Positions 6,258 to 10,173 of a stretch of 10,173 nucleotides of DNA are shown here, piece after piece. How positions within the stretch are numbered: position 1 is the stretch's first letter; every line of letters begins with the position of its first letter. The stretch is from Pseudomonadota bacterium (GTDB taxonomy: Bacteria; Pseudomonadota; Alphaproteobacteria; Rhizobiales; Xanthobacteraceae), in contig JAEWBW010000530.1 of NCBI GenBank assembly GCA_023390955.1, positions 1 through 10,173 of the forward strand, written 5' to 3'. Under the pieces are notes generated by a model. The model worked only from the letters and a program-made list of their open reading frames with translations. It did no database searches and was not told the origin of the DNA. The position numbers were made by a program, and so were the translations under genes.

Positions 6258-6647
6258 GTGGTGAGCGGCATCCTTGCGATCATGATCGGCAGCGTGCTCG
6301 GCGGCTGCACGCGCTATTTCGTCACCATCGTGATCACGCGGCGTTTTGGCGAGGCCTTTCCGTGGGGCACCGTGACCATCAACGTCACCGGCGCCTTCCT
6401 GATCGGCATCCTTGGCGCGCTGGCGACCCATCCCGGCTCGTTATTTGCCTCGCCCAATCCCTGGCTGTTCGCGGTGACCGGCTTTCTCGGCTGCTACACC
6501 ACCGTGTCCTCCTTCAGCCTGCAAACGCTGACGCTCGCGCACAACGGCAAGACTGGTCCTGCGCTCGGCAATGTCGCGTTGTCGGTCGGTCTTTGCCTCG
6601 CCGCGGTGAGTTGCGGCTTCTTCCTCGCCGACGGCATCGGAGGCTAG
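6258..6647 (+). CDS. crcB: CrcB1 fluoride ion channel subunit (Fluc), degenerate Phe-box
   Basis: CrcB/Fluc proteins are small four-helix membrane channels that let fluoride leave the cytoplasm; two subunits pack antiparallel. This one has 129 residues, the usual length. It shows GSVLGGCTRY (Arg19), INVTG with the pore Asn42, and GFLGCYTTVSSFS. The family's usual TTFSTFS has become TTVSSFS, so the first pore phenylalanine is Val83 while Phe86 is kept. Positive residues lie in the loop between helices 1 and 2 (Arg28, Arg29) and between 3 and 4 (Lys in HNGKTG). None lie at the ends or in the 2-3 loop, which predicts both termini outside. GTG at 6258 is chosen with GGGGGA 9 bases upstream; the adjacent GTG at 6261 is an alternative. 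It follows the MFS gene by 25 bases and precedes crcB2 by 5, so it belongs to the operon. Confidence 0.92.
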   Translation: MVSGILAIMIGSVLGGCTRYFVTIVITRRFGEAFPWGTVTINVTGAFLIGILGALATHPGSLFASPNPWLFAVTGFLGCYTTVSSFSLQTLTLAHNGKTGPALGNVALSVGLCLAAVSCGFFLADGIGG

Positions 6648-6652
6648 CAGCG

Positions 6653-7081
6653 ATGGCGAGCCTCACCCCGACCGAACGTTGGAGCATCGCCGCGCTCTAT
6701 GCCTGGGTTTCCGCCGGCAGCATCGTTGGCGGCCTGACGCGCTACCTCGTCGGCCTTGCGCTCGAAACCGGCTCCGCCTTTCCCTGGGCAACGCTGTTCA
6801 TCAACGGCACGGGATCACTGATCATCGGCTTCTATGCGACGCTGACCAGTCCTGAAGGCCGCGTGCTGGCGCGGCCCGAGCACCGGCAGTTCGTCATGAC
6901 CGGCTTCTGCGGTGGCTACACCACCTTCTCGACCTTCAGCCTTGAGACGTTCCGCCTGTTCCATGGCGGCATGAAATACGTGGCACTGGCCTATATCGGC
7001 GCCTCCGTGGTTTGCTGGCTGGTGTCGGTGTGGCTCGGCCACATAATGGCGGTGCGCTACAATCGCCTGCAAAACAGCTGA
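6653..7081 (+). CDS. crcB: CrcB2 fluoride ion channel subunit (Fluc), canonical Phe-box
   Basis: This second CrcB/Fluc paralogue has 142 residues and four helices. All key sites are canonical: GSIVGGLTRY (Arg30), INGTG with the pore Asn51, and GFCGGYTTFSTFS with Phe92 and Phe95, the pore phenylalanine pair. Positive residues cluster at the N-terminus (Arg9), the 2-3 loop (Arg70, Arg74, Arg78) and the C-terminus (two Arg in AVRYNRLQNS), predicting both termini inside. This is the opposite of CrcB1, so the pair should form an antiparallel heterodimer. ATG at 6653 has GGAGG 9 bases upstream, inside the end of crcB1, so translation may be coupled. It closes the fluoride operon. No strong terminator follows: a small CACCTT/AAGGTG stem at 7100-7115 lacks a T-tract. 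Confidence 0.94.
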   Translation: MASLTPTERWSIAALYAWVSAGSIVGGLTRYLVGLALETGSAFPWATLFINGTGSLIIGFYATLTSPEGRVLARPEHRQFVMTGFCGGYTTFSTFSLETFRLFHGGMKYVALAYIGASVVCWLVSVWLGHIMAVRYNRLQNS

Positions 7082-7103
7082 CCCCTCATGAGGCTATCTC
7101 ACC

Positions 7104-7131
7104 TTGGAGAAGGTGCAGGTTCTGCAATAAA
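7104..7131 (+). promoter_or_regulatory. Weak candidate promoter of clpS
   Basis: TTGGAG (7104-7109), a 16-base spacer and AATAAA (7126-7131) give partial matches to -35 and -10 boxes and would start a leader of about 55 bases before clpS. The -35 lies within the CACCTT/AAGGTG inverted repeat. If this is not a promoter, clpS might be reached by read-through from the fluoride operon. Confidence 0.25.
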
Positions 7132-7170
7132 GTGAGAAGCCGCAAGCGCCGCACGCGGCGGGAACCAGGG

Positions 7171-7186
7171 CCTGACATGTGTCAGG
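7171..7186. repeat. Inverted repeat overlapping the clpS ribosome-binding site
   Basis: CCTGACA (7171-7177) and TGTCAGG (7180-7186) are exact inverted repeats with a 2-base gap. The right arm runs into the clpS Shine-Dalgarno AGGAG (7184-7188). As RNA it could fold with a 4-base loop and partly hide the ribosome site; as DNA it could be a dimer-protein site. Either role is unproven. Confidence 0.4.
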
Positions 7187-7193
7187 AGACGGA

Positions 7194-7502
7194 ATGAGCG
7201 ACAACACCGTCATCAAGCCGAAAACGAAGGCGAAGACCAAGGTCGAGCGGCCGCGGCTGCACAAGGTCATCCTGATCAACGACGACTACACGCCGCGCGA
7301 ATTCGTCACCATGATCCTGAAGGCCGAGTTCCGCATGACGGAGGATCAGGCCTACAAGGTCATGATCACCGCGCACAAATTGGGAGCCTGCGTGGTCGCG
7401 GTGTTCACCAAGGACGTCGCCGAAACCAAGGCGACGCGCGCGACCGATGCCGGCCGCGCCAAGGGCTATCCGCTGCTGTTCACGACCGAGCCGGAAGAGT
7501 AG
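7194..7502 (+). CDS. clpS: ClpS2-like ATP-dependent protease adaptor (N-degron recognition)
   Basis: ClpS delivers proteins with destabilising N-terminal residues to the ClpAP protease in the cytoplasm. This 102-residue protein has a Lys/Thr-rich flexible N-terminal extension (residues 1-21) and then the ClpS core. The N-degron pocket residues are Asn29, Asp30 and Asp31 in INDDYTP and His61 in TAHKLG, and the conserved DVAETKA strand follows. At the position where E. coli ClpS has the gatekeeper Met40, this protein has Arg35 (TPREFV). That and the TTEPEE end resemble the alphaproteobacterial ClpS2 type, reported to be more selective than ClpS1. ATG at 7194 has AGGAG 5 bases upstream; a GTG at 7179 lies in the inverted repeat and is less likely. 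No clpA is next to it, and the convergent neighbour is unrelated. The ClpS call is firm; ClpS2 is inferred. Confidence 0.93.
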   Translation: MSDNTVIKPKTKAKTKVERPRLHKVILINDDYTPREFVTMILKAEFRMTEDQAYKVMITAHKLGACVVAVFTKDVAETKATRATDAGRAKGYPLLFTTEPEE

Positions 7503-7521
7503 CCGCGGAACGCGCGGCTAC
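7499..7521. terminator. Hairpin between clpS and the convergent aldo/keto reductase gene
   Basis: GTAGCCGCG (7499-7507) and CGCGGCTAC (7513-7521) form a perfect 9-bp stem with a 5-base loop. The left arm contains the clpS stop codon (7500-7502), and the structure is symmetrical enough to serve both converging genes. There is no T-tract on either side, so it may be a weak terminator or an mRNA-stabilising stem. Confidence 0.55.
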
Positions 7522-7539
7522 TGCAAATCCGGATCTTCT

Positions 7540-8565
7540 CTAGACCGGCGGCGGATTGCGGTCGCTGAACGTCACGCGCTGGTGCCAATAGGGATAAGGC
7601 AGCGTCACCTTGCTGGCTTCGTCGAGCTTTGCGATCTGGTCCTTGGTCAGGGACCAGCCGCCCGCGCCGAGATTTTCGCGCAGCTGCTGTTCGTTGCGGG
7701 CGCCGATGATCAGGGTCGACACCGTCGGACGCTGCAGCAGCCAGTTCAGGGCGATCTGCGACACGCTCTTGCCGGTCTCCTTCGCGACCTCGTCGATGGC
7801 GTCGACGACGCGGTAGACGTGCTCGTCCGGCACCGGCGGACCGAACTCGGCGGTCTTGGGCAACCGGCTGACTTCGGGCTTGGGCTGGCCGCGGCGGATC
7901 TTTCCGGTGAGACGGCCCCAGCCCAGCGGCGACCACACGACGGCGCCGAGGCCTTGGTCGAGGCCCAGCGGCATCAGCTCCCATTCGTAGTCGCGCCCGA
8001 TCAGCGAATAATAGGTCTGGTTGGCGACATAGCGCGGGTAGCCATGCTTGTCGGCGACACCGAGCGATTTCATGAGATGCCAGCCCGAGAAATTCGAGAC
8101 GCCGACATATCGGATCTTGCCGGCCCGGACGAGAACGTCGAGCGTCGAGAGCACCTCCTCGGGCGGCGTCATCGCGTCGAAGCCGTGGAGCTGGAACAGG
8201 TCGATGTAATCGGTGCCGAGCCGGCTGAGCGAGGCGTCGATCGCCTTCAGCAAATTCTGCCGTGACGAGCCGATGTCGTTGGGCCCGTCGCCGAAGCGGA
8301 AGGTCGCCTTGGTCGAGATCAAGACCTGGTCGCGCCGACCCTTGATGGCCTCGCCGAGGACGCGCTCGGACTCGCCGAGCGAGTAGACATTGGCGGTGTC
8401 GAACATCGAGACGCCGGCATCGAGACAGATATCCAGCAGGCGCCGCGCCTCGGTCGCGTCGGTCGTTCCCCAAGCCGCGAGGCGGCCGACGCCGCCGAAC
8501 GTACCCGTGCCCAGGCTCAAGGCCGGCACCGAAAGTCCTGACGCACCCAAGCGGCGGTATTCCAT
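7540..8565 (-). CDS. Aldo/keto reductase
   Basis: This is a 341-residue NADPH-dependent aldo/keto reductase, a cytoplasmic (alpha/beta)8-barrel enzyme that interconverts carbonyls and alcohols. The complete catalytic tetrad is visible: Asp56 and Tyr61 in FDTANVYSLGESE, Lys86 in ISTKA, and His127 in FQLHGFD. The GASGLSVPALSLGTGTFG start, RYVGVSNFSGW and the late TLIIGARNEQQLREN, which binds the cofactor phosphate, are typical of the broad YajO/YhdN-like bacterial group. Substrate specificity cannot be deduced. ATG at 8565 has AGGAG 7 bases upstream (complement of 8573-8577). It lies downstream of the TIR gene on the same strand, but a 173-base gap with a hairpin separates them, so an operon is unlikely. 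It converges with clpS. It appears intact and full-length. Confidence 0.93.
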   Translation of the reverse strand: MEYRRLGASGLSVPALSLGTGTFGGVGRLAAWGTTDATEARRLLDICLDAGVSMFDTANVYSLGESERVLGEAIKGRRDQVLISTKATFRFGDGPNDIGSSRQNLLKAIDASLSRLGTDYIDLFQLHGFDAMTPPEEVLSTLDVLVRAGKIRYVGVSNFSGWHLMKSLGVADKHGYPRYVANQTYYSLIGRDYEWELMPLGLDQGLGAVVWSPLGWGRLTGKIRRGQPKPEVSRLPKTAEFGPPVPDEHVYRVVDAIDEVAKETGKSVSQIALNWLLQRPTVSTLIIGARNEQQLRENLGAGGWSLTKDQIAKLDEASKVTLPYPYWHQRVTFSDRNPPPV

Positions 8566-8700
8566 CGTTTCACTCCTGAATAGGCGGATTTGAACAGGCG
8601 GGATTGTTGGCCGATGTTAGCGGAAGCCCACGCGGCTTGCCATCACAAGCGCACATGCAGGCCATACGCCTCCACGATTGGCGAAACATGCGATTGCGAA

Positions 8701-8740
8701 AGACGGCCGCGTCAGGTCCCGTTGCCGGGGTCGGCCGTCT
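8701..8740 (-). terminator. Probable terminator of the TIR-domain gene
   Basis: AGACGGCCG (8701-8709) and CGGCCGTCT (8732-8740) are perfect 9-bp inverted repeats enclosing 22 bases; an inner CCC/GGG pairing can extend the stem. The stem begins within the TAG stop codon of the TIR gene and is followed on the minus strand by TTTCGC, a short T-run. The rest of the gap down to the aldo/keto reductase start at 8565 holds that gene's ribosome site; I saw no clear promoter boxes there. Confidence 0.65.
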
Positions 8741-10094
8741 ATGAGGAACGGCGTCGCTTCGTCGCAGGCACGAGCAGTTCTTCAAGGCGGGGCAGAGCAA
8801 GTGCGAGATAGTCTTCGTTGATCCGCTTCAACTCACCGAGCATGGTTTCCGTCTTCGAATAATCCCCGGTCTGATCGCCGATTGGGGCTGCCTCGTTGAG
8901 TTGCGTCCAAACCTCCTGTCCGCGATCTCGTATCGCTTCGTATTCGTGTTGCGCGGCCCCCTCGAACAGCTTCGGCGGATCTTCGCCCAGCCTCATGCCG
9001 TGTGAAGCCGCCTCGCGGACAATCGTGTCAAGGGCTTCCACCAGGCGGCTGCCGATACCAATCTTGCGACCGATCTCGTCTTCCGCGCGCCGGCTCCGTG
9101 ATTTCTCCAGCTGGATTTGCGAGACACGTCCGATGAACGGATCGACGATCTCCAGGCGGGTGCGGATCGCGAGACGCGCGCCGATCGAAAGGCGCTGCGT
9201 CGGCCCCGGCGCGTCGGTCAGCGGACTGCCGAAGGCTTCCGCAAAGATCACGCGCAACCTGCATACGGGACCGCCCGCACACCTTGTGAAGCTGACGACG
9301 ACGGGCCGCAGGATCTTTCCGTTCTCATGGCGGAAATAAGCCTCTTCCTGAAAATTTGACATTCCATCGACCGCCCCCTGCAGTGACTCGAAAAATTTCG
9401 AGATCCAGAATTCGATCTTGCCGGGCTGCGCATCCGTCTCGCATGAGATCCGGCGGAGGAATGGCAACAACTCAAGGCTCGGCGTATCGGAAAATCCAAG
9501 GCTATTCGCAGAGATCCGGTCGACTTCGACGGACGCGTTGGAGAAATCAATGGTGCGGCTCTTGTTGCTCGCATCCCAGTCGGTGGGCGTTTTCGGCACG
9601 ATCCAGATATAAGGTTTCAGGAAGTTCTCTTTGGTCGGCATGCCGTTGACAAGTTTTTCAATGGCATCGGCGGTCTCCCCCAATTCGGCCGCGCTCGGTT
9701 TGCTTGAACGAACATCGCGGAAGAACTGGCCACCCAACCACTTCCGGATATCGGCGGAGCGCGCTTTTATGCCTTGAAGGTTCGCAAGAGGACTGGGCAG
9801 TTCGATCGCCTCGGGATGCAGGCAGCCCACCGGACGCGGCCTGCGTCCCTTCCGGGAGAACCTTCCCGCCTCATAGAAGCACCAGGACCAATCCTGTTCG
9901 GGGCTCGTGTAGAGGAGCACGAAGCATTTCGCGTCGTCGAGTTCCTCGTCAATGGCCGTCCGCCACTCCTTCCCCTTGTCGATGTCTTCCGACCGAAAGA
10001 CATTCGCCCCCGGCACGGCCTTGCTGAGGAGAGCATCCAGCTGTTCGGCCTCGTTGGCGAAATGCTGCTTGTGGCTGAGAAAGACCTTTCCCAT
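8739..10094 (-). CDS. TIR-domain protein with unrecognised C-terminal region; candidate NADase effector
   Basis: This 451-residue protein has an N-terminal TIR domain (about residues 1-125). It shows the first strand KVFLSHK (2-9), the BB-loop region FRSEDIDKGKEW (33-44), KCFVLLYTS (56-64) and WSWCFYEAGRF (69-79). Glu75 in the latter matches the catalytic glutamate of NAD-cleaving TIR domains. A further segment, LPSPLANLQG, is common in bacterial TIR proteins. Residues from about 150 to 451 match no domain I know; they include a probable helical segment rich in Glu/Arg/Lys (QLEKSRSRRAEDEIGRK) and a basic tail, TKRRRSS. There are no membrane helices or signal peptide, so it is cytoplasmic. ATG at 10094 is chosen with GGGTGA 5 bases upstream; a GTG at 10103 is an alternative start. 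It appears to be a single-gene unit. Many bacterial TIR proteins are antiviral effectors that deplete NAD, and this role is inferred only. Confidence 0.82.
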   Translation of the reverse strand: MGKVFLSHKQHFANEAEQLDALLSKAVPGANVFRSEDIDKGKEWRTAIDEELDDAKCFVLLYTSPEQDWSWCFYEAGRFSRKGRRPRPVGCLHPEAIELPSPLANLQGIKARSADIRKWLGGQFFRDVRSSKPSAAELGETADAIEKLVNGMPTKENFLKPYIWIVPKTPTDWDASNKSRTIDFSNASVEVDRISANSLGFSDTPSLELLPFLRRISCETDAQPGKIEFWISKFFESLQGAVDGMSNFQEEAYFRHENGKILRPVVVSFTRCAGGPVCRLRVIFAEAFGSPLTDAPGPTQRLSIGARLAIRTRLEIVDPFIGRVSQIQLEKSRSRRAEDEIGRKIGIGSRLVEALDTIVREAASHGMRLGEDPPKLFEGAAQHEYEAIRDRGQEVWTQLNEAAPIGDQTGDYSKTETMLGELKRINEDYLALALPRLEELLVPATKRRRSS

Positions 10095-10120
10095 GGCAAT
10101 CACCCGGCTGCAAATTCCTC

Positions 10121-10150
10121 ATATTAAAATAGCATTTGCGGGAACCGCAA
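10121..10150 (-). promoter_or_regulatory. Candidate promoter of the TIR gene, with an inverted repeat over the -35 box
   Basis: On the minus strand TTGCGG (complement of 10145-10150), an 18-base spacer and TAATAT (complement of 10121-10126) resemble -35 and -10 boxes. Transcription would start near 10114, about 20 bases before the ATG. The -35 box is one arm of a perfect inverted repeat, TTGCGG (10136-10141) and CCGCAA (10145-10150), separated by 3 bases; this could be an operator. The stretch 10121-10137 is AT-rich compared with its surroundings. I see no gene from 10104 to the end of the window. Confidence 0.4.
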
Positions 10151-10173
10151 CCCTTGATGGATCAGGCCATAAC

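Noticed and set aside
7100..7115. CACCTT/AAGGTG stem as terminator of the fluoride operon
   Set aside because: Six base pairs with no T-tract is too weak to call; it may overlap a clpS promoter instead.
7447..8265. Plus-strand open frame (272 codons) across clpS end and the aldo/keto reductase
   Set aside because: It overlaps the aldo/keto reductase on the opposite strand, has no ribosome site and no recognisable domain.
8739..10103. Recent horizontal transfer of the TIR gene
   Set aside because: The gene itself still favours G or C at third codon positions and no integrase, att site, tRNA or insertion sequence is present; only the promoter stretch is AT-rich. The idea cannot be supported from this window.
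8566..10103. TIR gene and aldo/keto reductase as one operon or two-gene defence system
   Set aside because: They are separated by 173 bases with a stable hairpin at the TIR stop, and the reductase has its own ribosome site and a generic metabolic family identity.
1..10173. tRNA, rRNA, CRISPR array, insertion sequence or origin
   Set aside because: No tandem spaced repeats, transposase-like frame, terminal inverted repeats or tRNA-like cloverleaf was seen on either strand by eye.

Overview
The window looks like chromosome of an alphaproteobacterium of the Bradyrhizobium / Rhodopseudomonas group. This rests on the high G+C, the protein styles, a tlyA to RNA-methyltransferase gene order, and a GAGCATGATC...GATCATGCTC palindromic intergenic element of a type common in these genomes. 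The assignment comes from recognition, not from a search.

Layout. (1) 1-1579, plus strand: the 3' end of tlyA (rRNA 2'-O-methyltransferase) overlaps a TrmA/RumA-type iron-sulfur 5-methyluridine RNA methyltransferase. A palindromic element (1592-1639) separates it from the convergent neighbour. (2) 1639-2737, minus strand: a small exported protein of unknown function, then a VOC (glyoxalase/bleomycin-resistance fold) protein. (3) 2888-3715, plus strand: a nucleotidyltransferase-fold protein, divergent from the VOC gene. (4) 3725-4582, minus strand: a secreted DUF1194 (von Willebrand A-like) protein. (5) 4811-7081, plus strand: a fluoride-resistance operon made of a fluoride (crcB) riboswitch, an intrinsic terminator, an MFS transporter and two tandem crcB fluoride-channel genes. 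(6) 7194-7502, plus strand: a ClpS2-like N-degron adaptor without an adjacent clpA. (7) 7540-8565, minus strand: an aldo/keto reductase. (8) 8739-10094, minus strand: a TIR-domain protein with a long C-terminal region that I do not recognise.

How the genes work together. The clearest unit is the fluoride operon. The leader carries the aptamer core and a perfect terminator hairpin with a T-tract. A GGCGGG segment just upstream can pair with the terminator's 5' arm, which gives a plausible antiterminator. The two CrcB paralogues have opposite charge distributions across their loops, as expected for an obligate antiparallel heterodimer, and CrcB1 has lost one of the two pore phenylalanines. The MFS gene is first in the operon, so it is probably fluoride-inducible.

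The least explained gene is the TIR protein. It keeps a candidate NADase glutamate (Glu75) and ends in about 300 residues of unrecognised sequence. It appears to be a single-gene unit with its own promoter and terminator, although the window ends 79 bases upstream of its start. It is a candidate NAD-depleting immune effector, but function is not shown by the sequence. The remaining genes look like ordinary housekeeping or accessory genes. I saw no tRNA, rRNA, CRISPR array or insertion sequence.
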